This document shows, in pieces, positions 23,601 to 35,033 of a DNA stretch of 64,000 nt. The position numbers and the translations under genes are program-made. The DNA lies in contig CM069432.1 in the NCBI GenBank assembly GCA_035610365.1, positions 176,437,027 through 176,501,026 of the forward strand. Reading direction: 5' to 3'. Numbering within the stretch: position 1 is the first letter of the stretch; the number at the start of each line of letters is the position of its first letter. Under the pieces are notes generated by a model. It did no database searches, was not told where the DNA came from, and was given only the letters and a program-made list of their open reading frames with translations. The stretch comes from Aquatica leii. Taxonomy: Eukaryota; Arthropoda; Insecta; Coleoptera; Lampyridae.

Positions 23601-24112
23601 GATGAATCGAACAATGGGCAAGTACTTAGCCAAGGTAGTGTCCGAACATCAAAGAGACTGGGATCAGTACTTGCGCCTCTTCTTAATGGCGTACCGATCA
23701 TCCGTTCACGAAAGCACAGGCCAAACACCATCCTGTGTCATGCTCGGTCGTGAGATAAGATTACCATGCGATCTTCAATTTGGACGAAGACCGGAAGAAG
23801 AAGTCGCTGGAGAAGATTACGTCAGCAAGCTGGCAAAGAGGCTAGACGAAGTACATGAAGAGGTTCGTAAAAACACACAAATTGCCAGCGACAGGATGAA
23901 AACAAGATATGACGTCAAGGCGCAAAATGGTGGGTTTCAACCTGGCGATATGGTTTGGTTGTATAACCCTCAAAGGAGACGTGGTTTGTCGCCGAAGCTG
24001 CAAAGGCAATGGGAGGGCCCCTATGAAGTCGTGCAGCGTATTAACGACGTTATATACCGCATCCGAAAACCGCCCAGAGGAAAGCCAAAAGTGGTCCACG
24101 TCGATCGTTCTA
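20640..24112 (+). pseudogene. pol: pol of element 2 (PR, RT, RNase H, IN), multiply frameshifted
   Basis: Ty3-type pol. Segments by position: protease DTGAT near 20730 and ILGMD near 20918, with a break near 20905; the PR-RT linker and start of RT to 21642, with a break near 21630; RT fingers/palm VDYRQLND and [11 protein letters not shown] to about 21830; then two breaks near 21830 and 21880. The catalytic box reads YLDV where YLDD is expected (21966-21977), so one aspartate is missing. RNase H carries TDASN near 22405, RELLAV and TDHAAL, and NADALSRR. A break occurs near 22950. The integrase HHCC finger is at about 23100-23230, with DIAG near 23310, a break near 23480 at the second aspartate, HPQSDGMVER near 23575, and a GPYEV box near 24020. 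The last break near 24108 leads into the macro module. The copy is inactive as read. Confidence 0.9.
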
Positions 24113-24895
24113 GCCCCGTTTGCTGGCGATAACCACAATCCGCAAGTTCAGGTCCGAACCAGAGTAATAAGTAGCAGAACCAGGAATCCAATCGAAGAAA
24201 TGGAGTTCGAAAAGTTTATGAACTTATACGGAGGTTCTGGAAAAGCTAGGTTCGGAGTTACCACCGAGGAACAACAAGACCTGTTCCAGACACAAAAAGA
24301 TTACGCCATCGCACATTGCGTGAGCGAGGAGCTTGACATGTCCAAAGGGGTTGCAGTCGTGTTTAAAAAGAAGTTTGGACAGCTAGATGAATTACGAAGA
24401 CAGCAACCGGCAGTCGGAAAGGTTTTAGGACTACGTGGTGACGGACGCTTCGTTTTCTATCTGGTCACCAAGAAATACTCACGTGTCAAGCCGTTATACA
24501 AAGATCTGTGGCGAACATTATGGAGTCTCAAGAGACAAATGGAGTTCCATCATGTTAAGAAATTGGCAGTACCCAAGCTTGGTTGTGGCTTAGACCAATT
24601 GAATTGGAGGACAGTTCAAAACATGTTGGAGGTCGTCTTCCGAGAAACAGGCGTTCAAGTGTTGGTCTGTAGTTACCAACCGAGGAGAGTATTGGGTCAG
24701 GAAAAGTCCATTGACTGTTACTTTTATGGTCAAGGAAGTTGCCGAAATGGAGGAAGCTGCCGCTATCGCCACGATCCCTTTTACCGGTGTCGCATCCACT
24801 CTCCTGTTCTGGGACAGAACAGTCCTAAGAAGGGGGCAGTGAAACGTCCGAGAAATTACTTGCAAATGCAAGAGCCTTCTAGAACTGTTATCTAG
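24113..24895 (+). CDS. C-terminal macro domain plus CCCH zinc finger of element 2
   Basis: Restoring the single-base break near 24108 would put this region in frame with the integrase tail, so it was probably the C-terminus of pol, not a separate gene. Residues coded by about 24210-24675 form a macro domain close to the TARG1/OARD1 type, which binds and cleaves ADP-ribose from proteins. It has AHCVSEELDMSKGVAVVFKK, YLVTKK and GCGLDQLNW. The Lys (24470) and Asp (24593) that match the residues reported as catalytic in TARG1 are both present. A single CCCH finger follows at 24716-24772 (C-x7-C-x5-C-x3-H), a fold usually binding RNA. The frame then runs through the polypurine tract and stops in the LTR at 24893. 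The domain assignment is firm; activity and role in the element are inference. Confidence 0.85.
   Translation, partial: APFAGDNHNPQVQVRTRVISSRTRNPIEEMEFEKFMNLYGGSGKARFGVTTEEQQDLFQTQKDYAIAHCVSEELDMSKGVAVVFKKKFGQLDELRRQQPAVGKVLGLRGDGRFVFYLVTKKYSRVKPLYKDLWRTLWSLKRQMEFHHVKKLAVPKLGCGLDQLNWRTVQNMLEVVFRETGVQVLVCSYQPRRVLGQEKSIDCYFYGQGSCRNGGSCRYRHDPFYRCRIHSPVLGQNSPKKGAVKRPRNYLQMQEPSRTVI
24826..24839 (+). other. Polypurine tract of element 2
   Basis: AAGAAGGGGGCAG directly precedes the 3' LTR. It is also protein-coding, because the macro-CCCH frame runs across it. Confidence 0.75.
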
Positions 24896-25310
24896 TTTCT
24901 AGAAGATATAGCGAAAAGTGAGGAACGATCGAGAAGAATTCGCCGATGTCTATAAAAGCCGAAGATGGAAATCGTAGGTCAGTTATTGCTGGAATGTGAA
25001 TACATGCAGTATTAAGAAGATTATCAAGTTGAAATAAATACGTATCGTTAGCACGCGCGACGTTTTAAATAAATAACAGTGTACATCGAGTGAACGTGAC
25101 TTATAGTGTAAACAAATCCGAGGACGTTATCTTATCTCGTGTTAGTTATCTTAAGTGTTATACAACGGTTATACATAAATTATAGTGTAAGTGTTTTTAT
25201 TATTAGATTTAATTAGTTCCGTTAATTTAAAAGTATACATATTTCTACAAAAGTAAACGTAGTTTTAGTCGTTATAAATAAATTAGTTTTTAATAAATAA
25301 AGACGTAACA
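24840..25310 (+). repeat. 3' LTR of element 2
   Basis: 471 bases matching 18584-19054 and followed by the target duplication TTAT. Its first 56 bases encode the last residues of the macro-CCCH protein. Several AATAAA polyadenylation-like signals lie near its end. Confidence 0.95.
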
Positions 25311-25840
25311 TTATTATAATTATAAAACAAGTAATTTGATCTTCAAATCCACTTTTTTTAGTCATCAACAAAAAATTCCTTAATATGAATCATCTAAAAC
25401 AAAATATCCTTTTTTATTTAAGATTATTCCTAAAAATTCAGATGAAAAAATGTTTTTCATCACACATTCATAAACTGTTTTCCGAGTCTTCGCAAACCTT
25501 TACAGGTCCTTGGTGGGTCTTCTGCTGACGTCTCGTTTCACAATTCTTACTCGGATTGTGGTTTAAAAGATCCATGTAAATACATTCTAGTGTATATACG
25601 TTCATGGATGTGCACGTATGTATATACTGTGGAGCTGTAATGTACATTACTTGATGGATATTCATCAATGTATGCCGAATAGATAAGTATGTATGTTCAT
25701 TGTATCTCGTGTGCTATGTGGGAAAATACAATACATAATAACGCATAAAGTTGATATTTAGTTTTCTTTTGAAACTGCACCAATCTGACAGTTGTTGTAT
25801 ACATTAACAGTAACACTGCACATATCTTGAGCTTAAATTG
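25311..25840. other. AT-rich DNA after element 2
   Basis: No gene. The stretch 25563-25680 contains phrases like those in the 17715-17985 repeat (GGAGCTGTAATGTACAT), so it may be a remnant of the same repeat. Confidence 0.4.
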
Positions 25841-26530
25841 TTAAGTAGGTAGGTTCTGTGTAACTACATCATGCTTATAATTTAAATCTTGTTGAACCGG
25901 CACATTTATTTCTGGAGGGGTTATATATTTTTCTACTCCAAAATCAGAGATGGCTACACTAGTACAAGTACTCGGCTGAGGTGAGTTAACAGAATTAAAC
26001 ACCCGCCCTATTTCAATTTTTCTTTTTAGGGATGTTTCAATATATCTCTCTGCTACTGCAGAAGATTTCCAACCTATACAATTTTTAATTGTCACTTAGT
26101 CTTCACTTTTATTAGCCAAGTGCGATGCGCTTGATTGTCTAAAACAGTGTTCAGTATAACATTCAAGGTTGGCTAGTTTGAGATAAGACGCTATCGTTTT
26201 TGGAACTTGCCAAATTTTATTAATACCAATTGGGCTTGGTAAGCAACGGTCATTATGGTATGATAAAAAAATCTTTTTGTGGTAGCAGTTGCAGTTCGTA
26301 GATTTAAACATTTTTGTATTAAATCAATCCACTGTATCTAGCTAATTACAAACATTCTTGGTAAAGGATTTTTTGTTTAAAAAATATTAAAAATGACGAT
26401 TCCATCTCTAAATTTTACACCATCAACAGTCATGTTTAACAGTTGATCTCTACGGCATGCACCGTGCAAGTTTATTAACAGGTGCTGGTGCAGCAGCTGC
26501 AGTTCTAATTTCTGAAGGTGTGCATGAAAT
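25841..26530 (-). pseudogene. Decayed tyrosine recombinase (Crypton/DIRS-type)
   Basis: Tyrosine recombinases cut and join DNA with an R-H-R-Y active site. On the minus strand, about 26530-26390 reads LLINLHGACRRDQLLNMTVD, the first-Arg box. From 26311 a 71-codon frame has LKLANLECYTEHCFRQSS (HxxR box), ends in one TAA, and continues in the same frame with NCIGWKSSAVAERYIETS, including the GW position and the likely nucleophile Tyr. The tail to 25841 is Ser/Pro-rich. The R to Q change after HCFR and the stop show decay. It could be a Crypton or a DIRS fragment; no RT is seen beside it. Confidence 0.75.
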
Positions 26531-28264
26531 TTTTGTTGTTGTTCCGTATTTTGAATAAATTTGTAAGTTAAATTGGTTTTAAAAAGTTTTAAAGAATTTC
26601 CTTTACATAACTTGTTTAAAACAAAAGCAGTTAAATTTTTAGATTTGTCACATACTATAATTAATCCCTACATGTTAAAAAAAGACAGATTTCTACAAAC
26701 AATTTCATATTTTTAAATGCAAAGTAGAAAAAATAATATATTACACACGTTTAATAAGAAGAATTGTAGCACTCGTTTCATTGGATCACTTCTCGCTGCG
26801 CTCGTCGTGCTTCAAACCCACTCGATGCTACAATAAGCCCTCTTATTAAACTTGTATAATAATATACTATTACAAATGTATTCCAAACTTTTTAAATTAG
26901 TTTGATACATTTTAATGTTAAATAAACAAAAACTAAAATGTAAATATGTTTAAATTGGTTTTTGTCATCTTTTGTAATTTTTCATATTGAGAAATTTAAG
27001 TAATTTATCTCTAAAAATGATTATAAATCGTAAAAATTATCGGAGAAGCTCATTTAAATCATTATTCGTTTTGAAATCTGAAATGTTTTTATTATTGTTA
27101 ATTAAAATTTAACATCAATAAAGCGACAAGTGTACGTCTTCTGGCAAAAATTTTATCGATTAAATTTTCAATCATTAATTGTTCTCCAATTTCCAGAAAA
27201 TTTGCTGCAAAAAATAAGTTCTAGAAGTTAAAAGACACATTATTAATAACTTCAAAAAACTGTTGCCAATAGTGGTCGATAACATTGTTAAGTCTGTAGC
27301 CTTCAAACACATCCTGATGTTCTGTGGAACATGTCGCTAACAAGCGGCTTTTTGTAGATAGTTACCTGAAACTTAACAATGCAATTTTGTTCGCTGAAAA
27401 ATTCCATCGCGGTAGAAAAAATTTGATTGTCTATTTGGTTGGGCAAAAAGGACAAATATTTTTATTTCCGTTTTTTGCTTTATTTCGAAATTCAGGAAAT
27501 ATCTTTAGTCGCTTCAAAATACTTTGCACAAGTGTAATTATTTGTTTGTCAATGATCTAAGCCATTTCAGATCTTGTTAGAAACTGAACACTATCCTGAA
27601 TAACTAAATTGCAAAAAAATGGATATATGTTCTAATGCAAAAAATTGGGTTGCACAAAATCACTGCACCACAGACATATTTGCGGCTCTATAAAAGCACT
27701 AAAAATGACAAAAGTAAAAAACATATCAAACTATAATTTTCAAAAATGTAGCAGAAGGGGTATTTAGTGTTTCGTAAACTGTAATAGTTTGTTTTCACGA
27801 TCAAGATGAGTGCTGTGGATAAAAAAATGATTTGGTTACCATAATCAAAATCTATAAGAAAAAACAAAACAAGAAAAGGTACACAATAATAACACCAAAA
27901 TAAATAATTATAAATTATTTTATAACATACTTTTATTTTTTTTCCTTATTGATGGGTATATTACAGCTCGTTCGGCCGATTTCTTAAACTTGTTGAATTT
28001 AATTTGTATGTTTCTGCATATAATAATTGCCAAATGAAAGTAAACTGTAAACAGATTATCAGTCAATTATAATAAAAAAAATTAAAAAATAATTACGCCT
28101 AATAAGATTTTAGTAGTAATATTTTTTCTTATAATCTTAACTAGATTAGCAATGATCTTTGTTGCCTGTTGTTGTTGAAGAAAGATTTGTGAATCTAGTT
28201 ACAATTGTCAAAAAAATATTACCATTTATGTTTAAGTATTTTTAAGCATAATACGGTACTTTAT
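26531..28264. other. AT-rich DNA with one palindrome
   Basis: No gene. An open frame at 27324-27560 shows no motif. The palindrome at 26749-26852 is listed separately. Confidence 0.4.
26749..26852. repeat. CpG-cored palindromic hairpin
   Basis: Arms GTTTAATAAGAAGAATTGTAG and CTACAATAAGCCCTCTTATTAAAC pair imperfectly around a core with CTCGCTGCGCTCGTCG. Outer AATAATATA sequences also mirror. It looks like a foldback MITE. Confidence 0.65.
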
Positions 28265-28440
28265 TTTTACCCGACTGAGCGACGTAAAGGATTTTAATCT
28301 GTTTATCAGCGTATGCATGTATGTTTGTTTGTTTCTATGTTGCGCTTTAGAGACTAGACACGTGAGCCGATTTTGATTATTCTTACGTCAATCGATTTGT
28401 CTTAATCTTGCAAGTGTCATTAAATACATGGCAGTAATCA
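28265..28440. repeat. Likely transposon-derived repeat (TTTTTACCCGACTG start)
   Basis: TTTTTACCCGACTGAGCGACG followed by GTATGCATGTATGTTTGTTTG resembles a repeat common in insect genomes whose class I cannot name. The assignment is by recollection of the pattern only. Confidence 0.4.
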
Positions 28441-29109
28441 AAATTTAATATAGCAGCAACTAGACGCCATATTATAAAAAAGAAAAAAAATAAAATCGAC
28501 GAACTATGTTAGTTGGGGCATCATTAGATAGTTATTAAATAAACTGAACTGCATAAAAAGTGAACTTTCAATAAATAATTAAAATACCAATTTGAGCAAA
28601 AATGAACTTAAATAGAAATTAAAAAAAAAACAAGTACAGTACTCTTAAATGCTGTGGGTAATACTGAATAACTACACCGTTTAACGAATGAGTTGTATTA
28701 ATTTTCCTAAAACATACTTAAAAAACAAAAAACGATATTAGAAAGAACAAAAATAATCTAATAAAAACTTAACACAAAGTACAAGCGTTGGTACAAGCAA
28801 GAAAAATAGCACAGTTAACATATTAATTTATATCAGAGTTTGGAACCTAACCTATAAGCTTAATAACTGCAACCCGTAGAAACTAAAAAAAAAATATTAC
28901 TTCCACCGGCATCAGATCACGAAGTCAATGTTTATCAAAACAGTAAATTTTGCAAATCTCAGAGAGCAAAAACCAGTTTACAATTTGCATCTAATTGTGG
29001 TAATACAATACATAGAACATTATCGTGACAACGTTGAATGTATAACACTGACGTAAAACTATAACTTATTAAATACAAAAATGTATTGTTTAGTTTTTAA
29101 ATGTAGTTA
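28441..29109. other. AT-rich DNA, nothing recognised
   Basis: No open frame, RNA gene or repeat that I can support. Confidence 0.5.
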
Positions 29110-29560
29110 TACAGGGTGTACCAGATATAACTAATAACAGAAAGTAGCTGTAATGATTTAGATCATATGCAGTTAGATCATTTCATTATACACATAAGGT
29201 CCATTTCTTATGGTTTTCGAGAAAAGTTAAAATTAAAGTTGAAGACAGCCCTGTCATATAATGTAAACTCATAGAAAGAAAAGTCAATAACCCAATTCAT
29301 TATTGTTTTAGTAGTAAACAACACGTACAAAGTGCAAGAATACGATAAGATTGTTTTGCTTAGTTGTACTGTAGATTGTCAAACACGTACAGAAACTATA
29401 ACCTGGTTAACATAAAATAAAACTATGTAGCTAAATTTTTTTTGCCCATTCAAGAGTCATTGTGTCTATTTCGGCTGTGCGTTACTGCTAATTCGATTTT
29501 AATTTTTCTCAAGTTATTTTAAATACATTTAATTTTTGTCGCTAAGTAATTCCACTTTTT
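29110..29560. repeat. Possible degenerate DNA transposon
   Basis: Starts with ACAGGGTGTACCAGATATAAC, the CAGGGTGT style of many insect transposon ends. TTTCGAGAAAAGTTAAAATTAAA near 29215 mirrors TTTTAATTTTTCTCAAG near 29498. The right end lacks the matching terminus. Confidence 0.35.
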
Positions 29561-30534
29561 AGTTTCTACATTTATGACTTCAAAATAACTAATTGACATT
29601 ATTACTTTACCTTTTTCTGTTGTTATTAAGCATCTTGACGTAAATTAAAAATAACCTTAAATTTTACACGACACCATATGTCTCTTAAATGCTGTTTATT
29701 TAATCATCAGTAACTTAATACTTAATAGTAAACTTGAACTTGACACAGTTTCAATCATTTTATATCACGTTTTCTTATAACGAACAACCAGGTCCATAAT
29801 TTCATCTAATTATTACAAAAAAATTTAAGAAAAATTTATGCAAAGCTGAACCATATTATGTTTATGAACAAAATGTGTTGGTAATTACCATATCCATTCC
29901 CTATTAAAAGATTATTAATTATACTTACTATTTATTAAACAATTATTTTATGTTTTAAAACGGTAAAACAATTTATGTGTGTTATAATATTATTTTTATT
30001 GAAAATATTAAACATAATAGAATTTATCCAATTAAAGTTTTCTAAAACCGTACACTAATCACATTTGTTGTGTTTCAAATTTAATCAATGCTTTCTTATA
30101 AATGAGCAAAAGTATTTTAAAAATTTAATTTAATTAAAATATAATTTTATTTTATTTTTATGTAAACATATGATAAACTAAAAACATTTTAAGTTTATTG
30201 TCTGCTGATTTTATTACTTAAGGAACAATGTAAAAAACTAATGATTTAGGATAGTTTTTGTTAATAAAGTTAATTTAAAAAAATCATGTTTACAGTTACA
30301 TAATATTGTCGACCTACGCAAAGCTATTGGCGGCAAAGCATAAAAACGACGATGAAAATCATGTTAGTTCTTTCAGTTAAAATTTAGCTTATTAACATAA
30401 ACCAAAATATATTAAAAACTTTTTTTATTTAGTACACATTAGCTGTCAACAAATTTATGTTTGTTTGAATTACTGCAAAATAGAGTGTTGATAATCTTGT
30501 AAACAGGAAATAATTTCCTATTCTCAATTTTCTT
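29561..30534. other. AT-rich DNA, nothing recognised
   Basis: No gene or repeat supported. Confidence 0.5.
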
Positions 30535-30777
30535 TTGCTCATTTCGAAATATCTTCTTATCCGTGGGGGTAACGTGACGCAGTTTTCTCAGGTCAGGAAA
30601 ATCGACGCTTGCGCGGGTTTTGCATTTTCACAGACAAGAAATTTTGTAGTTACCAGTTCACAGTTGATAACGAAACCGGTCGCGAACGATTACAAAATGT
30701 TTTCCATTTTTACAATGCGTTCCAATGGCGCGAAAATATTTGACGTTGTAATCATTATAATTTTTACTATTGAATAA
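30535..30777 (+). other. CpG-richer patch with an 80-codon open frame
   Basis: The stretch is richer in CG dinucleotides than its surroundings and is open for 80 codons. The translation has no recognised domain. The patch could be a regulatory island or a transposon fragment; I do not call it a gene. Confidence 0.25.
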
Positions 30778-32259
30778 AACCCGCTTTAATCAATGATAGG
30801 TTGTTCATATATTGTGAATTAGAAGTGATTTAGATAATTTGACTGTGTTTTATTTTTTGAGTTGGGAAACTGATAAGTGCCAACAGGTTTTTCATCTCAA
30901 AGAATAGTATGTATTTTTATTATGAACTACATTTTTAGTATTGTATAATTTATTAGTATCATTTCTCTGAAACATTAACTTGCAGTCGCTTAATTTATTA
31001 TTCAGTGACTATTTTAATTAAAAATTGCAGTTACTTGATATTGATAAGCAATTCTAGGTTGATAAGCAAGTCATGCTATATTAAATTAATCATTGTTATA
31101 TTATAAATCTACGTGATTTGCAACATAATTAAAAAGCTAAAGTACTTGCAAAGGCGCCAGGGTCATAATTTATAATTTTTTGTTGTATTTGTTATATCAA
31201 ATGCAGTAAAATCTTAAGTCACCATAACGTGTTTATTTAAAAATTAAGATTCTAAACTGCTTTCAAACATTTTTTATTTATTACGAATTTCAGTACTAAA
31301 ACATAACAGAAGCTGATACTTATATACTTTACTAATGTATGTTTATTATGTACATGAGTTGATTAAAAGTGTTGTTTATTAATTTTTTAAAGGTTTTGTC
31401 AGTTTTTGTTATTGACGCCATTTAATACGTATGTTTTATTAGAAACATTAAGACTAAAATATGTTTATAGCATATTATGAGATAGTGTATGCTTATTTTT
31501 TTTGCGTTATGCCGCTCATTTGTAACCATTTTAATCTAAAAAAAAGACATTTTATTATCTTCACGTATTACTGTTTGATTATTGTTTTAAACACATGAAC
31601 AGTGTATTAATAAGTATTTGTATGCAAAACATTTATAACGATAATATTTCAATGTTAGTTAATGCCAACAACGTCAACATTAAAGAGAAATGAAATTATA
31701 AATTAGAAGATAAAATTTTTAATGGATTTTTTATATCTGTATATAATTAAATAATCATTTAACGTGTATATTGTTCTAAATTATTTTTTTAACCAGCAAA
31801 AAAAACAAAATGCCATTTAAATATTATTTTATATTTTATTTCTCGGGTACGCGACCTACTTTAAAAAATACGTAAATGTAATTTGCAACATATAAATATT
31901 TACACATCATAATATTACTTTTAAAATTTTATTCAAAAATTAAATATTTGGCTGATACATATGTACTAAATTTTATATTAACAAAATTATAACAAAAAAT
32001 CACACGCACGTTTTTACTCAATATTTATTTTAATTATATTTGGAATAGATTAAAAACATGTTTACTTATACCAGTATAAGTTTTTCTTCAGAAATACATT
32101 AGGTCGAGTAAAGAACTTTCTGGGTTTTTATGTATTTCAAACAAAAAATTTAAAAGAGTGATAATTTTGTTTTGTTATTGCTTTTTTTTGATAAAATTTA
32201 GATATTCTCTTTTTTGCAATAGAATTAGATTTTAAAAATATTCTAAAAATTAGTAGAAT
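30778..32259. other. AT-rich DNA, nothing recognised
   Basis: No gene or repeat supported. Confidence 0.5.
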
Positions 32260-32345
32260 GCAAGCTTTCACGGCCGTTGTTTAATGTAGTACTGTCTTTC
32301 GGGTATTGCCGCGTCACAGAACTTTCACTTAAGGCTGGGGAGTTT
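32260..32345 (+). repeat. Dispersed repeat, copy A
   Basis: GTAGTACTGTCTTTCGGG and TTGCCGCGTCACAGAACTTTCACTTAAGGCTGGG match, in reverse complement, the sequence at about 36680-36740. GC-rich and clearly unlike the flanks. Family unknown. Confidence 0.6.
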
Positions 32346-33678
32346 CGAGTTTATTTTAGACTTCGCTAACTTAGTACACAATTTAAAAAGTACTAAATAT
32401 TTTGTTTTTATTTTCTCAACACAGAAAAATAATACATTAAACTGTGACCTAAAACATTGTTTAGTTTAATATAATCACTTATAAGTGATAAAATGATATT
32501 CAAATATCGATGTTTATAGCTTATTGTATTTCATTATTTATAGAGTGATTATTATATTTAAACGCCTTATACTACCTATCATGTCATAGCTGGAAATGTT
32601 TCGAAAGAGTTGATGTGCTTACAATTAATGCTGGAGCAAAATTAATCGAGCTGTGTATTTAATTGTGAAGTCCTACAGAATCACCAAAATTATTACTGTA
32701 TGTAGCTAGGTTTCAACCCGTTTTTTGAAGAGACTGTATAGAAAAAGTTTGACAATATAAGTATAGGAAGCGTTTTCAACACTTGTACTGTTCGCAACCC
32801 GCAATGTTCGTTTTGAAGAGTAAGATATCTCTTTTGTGACTTATGAGCAGACTTAGGATAACGGTTTCATTTGTATATGCGTAAACTTTTGCGCGGCCAG
32901 GTTCAAAAATTCTTAAGAGGCCAAAAAATTGTAGACAGTTAATATGAACACATTTACACACTGCTGAGATTCTATATAAAAATACGATTTTAGTTATAGT
33001 TATGATTATTTATTAGTTATTACATTTATCATGGCAAGTTTCCGGCTACTACCTATGCGTGTATATTTTTTACAATATAATTGCATATAGGTAGTGGTTT
33101 TTAAATTTCTTAAAAATTAGTTATATGAAAGCATAAAAGATTATATAATCTTATTCAGGTGATTCTAAATATGTATGTATATGTAGTACAATTCAAAATT
33201 CGTTGCATATGTCACGCACTAAAACTAATTTTTCAAGATAGAATCATATGATCTTCAAGTAATATTTGCCAAGTTTACTTATTTTACCGTTTAGGAATTT
33301 AAAATTTTTATTGTTATTTCCTAAGAAGATTAAAAACCGAATTATTCAATGTAACTATACTATTTAGATTTGTTTATGACAGCTGTTTTTTATATTTAAT
33401 TTGTGTTTCTAAGTATAATTCGTTTGAAAAAATCTGAACTGTAGAGAACTGCATAATTTACCTTTTCAGGTCCATATTGATTGCATTTGCCTCATAAACC
33501 CGTTTAGGGTTTGTTATCCTTTGCTAGCGTAGTCAAACTTTTGCTAAAATGGAATAAAGACTTTACTTGTATCTCAAGGGCATTTATTTTACTATTTAAA
33601 AATACCGCAATAACTCTAATAGTAAAGATCAAAAGGAACTAACTGATTTGCATCTTCACATCCCACCCACCGTTTGCT
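32346..33678. other. AT-rich DNA, nothing recognised
   Basis: No gene. A minus-strand frame at 32776-32961 has no motif. Confidence 0.5.
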
Positions 33679-35033
33679 GGTCTTATTTAATGACGAATGC
33701 TATAAGTTTTAAATTATGGTGCATTATTCGTAACATTATGATATTTATAACTATTTCATTATTAATAAAGAATAATTATAATTAAAAAATAAGTTAGTAA
33801 TGATGTAATGATTTGTATTTTCATAAATGATATGAAAAAGTACATATTAATATCATTCATGATATTATTAATGTTTGATATTTTAAATGGCCGAATTACT
33901 TATATCATTCATGATATTTATTACTATTATTATTTTTTTCAGTTTACATTTGACAACACTGAGCATAGTGTTTTGATGATCAGCTGATGTATTGTGCACA
34001 AGATTTACCTAAAACGTTGTACGGTGTTGTCACTTTTACGTTTCTTTGATATTGATAATAATAATAATAAATATCATAAATGTTAAAGGTAATTCAGTAA
34101 GTAAAAATGACTTATATTTATCTTTGACAAACACCAACAGTACTTTTAATTCCATCTTAGATCCTAAAATTATTTAATAATATGATTCATGTTAGAATTT
34201 ACTTCACCAATCAAAAGTTCGTTCATTTTTTATATCATTCATGTTATAAGTAATTCATTGTTTTATATACAAAAGTACATTCAAATAATATGAAAGTTCT
34301 CATTAAATGATCATTTTCAAAGACATCCCTTTATATGTCATAGTCTTATTTTTAACATAAATATACCAACGATAAACTTGAATGATCCTTAAAATGATGT
34401 TAATTTAAATAGTCTATTTAAACAAAACATTAACGTTATTAAAGGCCATTTTAATATTATAATATTGGTTTATTTATAACATGAATGATATAAAAAATTA
34501 ATAGAATTTTAAATGCCAAAGTAATTTCTAACATGAACCATGTCAATAAACAATTTAATGATCTAAAAAGAAGTTAAAAGTTGTATTAATGTTTATCAAA
34601 GTTAAATATAAGTCATTTTTACTTACTGAATTACCTTTAACATTTATGATATTTATTATTATTATTATCAATATCAAAGAAGCGTACAAGTGACAACACC
34701 GTACAACGTTTTAGGTAAATCTTGTGCACAATACGTCAGCTGATCATCAAAACACTATGCACAGTGTTGTCAAATGTAAACTGAAAAAAATAATAATAGT
34801 AATAAATATCATGAATAATATAAGTAATTCGGCCATTTAAAAATCAAACATTAATAATATCATGAATTATATTAATATGTAATCATTCATGAAAATACAA
34901 ATCATTAAATCATTACTTACTTATTTTTTAATTATAATTATCCTTTATTAATAATTAAATAGTTTTAATATTATAATGTTACGAATAATGTACCATAATT
35001 TAAAACTTATAGCATTCGTCATTAAATAAGACC
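33679..35033. mobile_element. Foldback element with arms of about 455 bases
   Basis: GGTCTTATTTAATGACGAATG at the left end is mirrored by its complement at the right end. The two arms (about 33679-34135 and 34578-35033) match nearly throughout. No coding content. The motif ATATCATTCATGATAT and variants recur at 33850, 33902, 34232, 34476, 34806 and 34857. Confidence 0.85.

Larger units (their letters stand above)
18584..25310 (+). mobile_element. Ty3-type LTR retrotransposon, element 2, with macro-CCCH module
   Basis: Complete LTR element flanked by the 4-bp duplication TTAT (18580-18583, 25311-25314). LTRs begin TGAAACG and end GTAACA. The order is gag, protease, RT, RNase H, integrase, macro domain, CCCH zinc finger, polypurine tract, 3' LTR. 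The three-difference LTR pair implies a recent insertion, yet the coding region contains about nine single-base frame breaks and a 3-base deletion at the RT active site. There is no envelope; the extra C-terminal module occupies the position where some Ty3-type elements carry an accessory gene. Confidence 0.95.

Noticed and set aside
23909..24112. First 68 codons of the long frame 23909-24895 as the start of the macro protein
   Set aside because: This part overlaps the integrase tail in the wrong frame; the genuine macro module begins after the frame break near 24108.
27324..27560. 78-codon open frame as a gene
   Set aside because: No recognised domain, composition like the AT-rich surroundings.
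32880..32915. tRNA B-box (GGTTCAAAAATTC)
   Set aside because: Not a match to the B-box consensus and no cloverleaf can be built around it.
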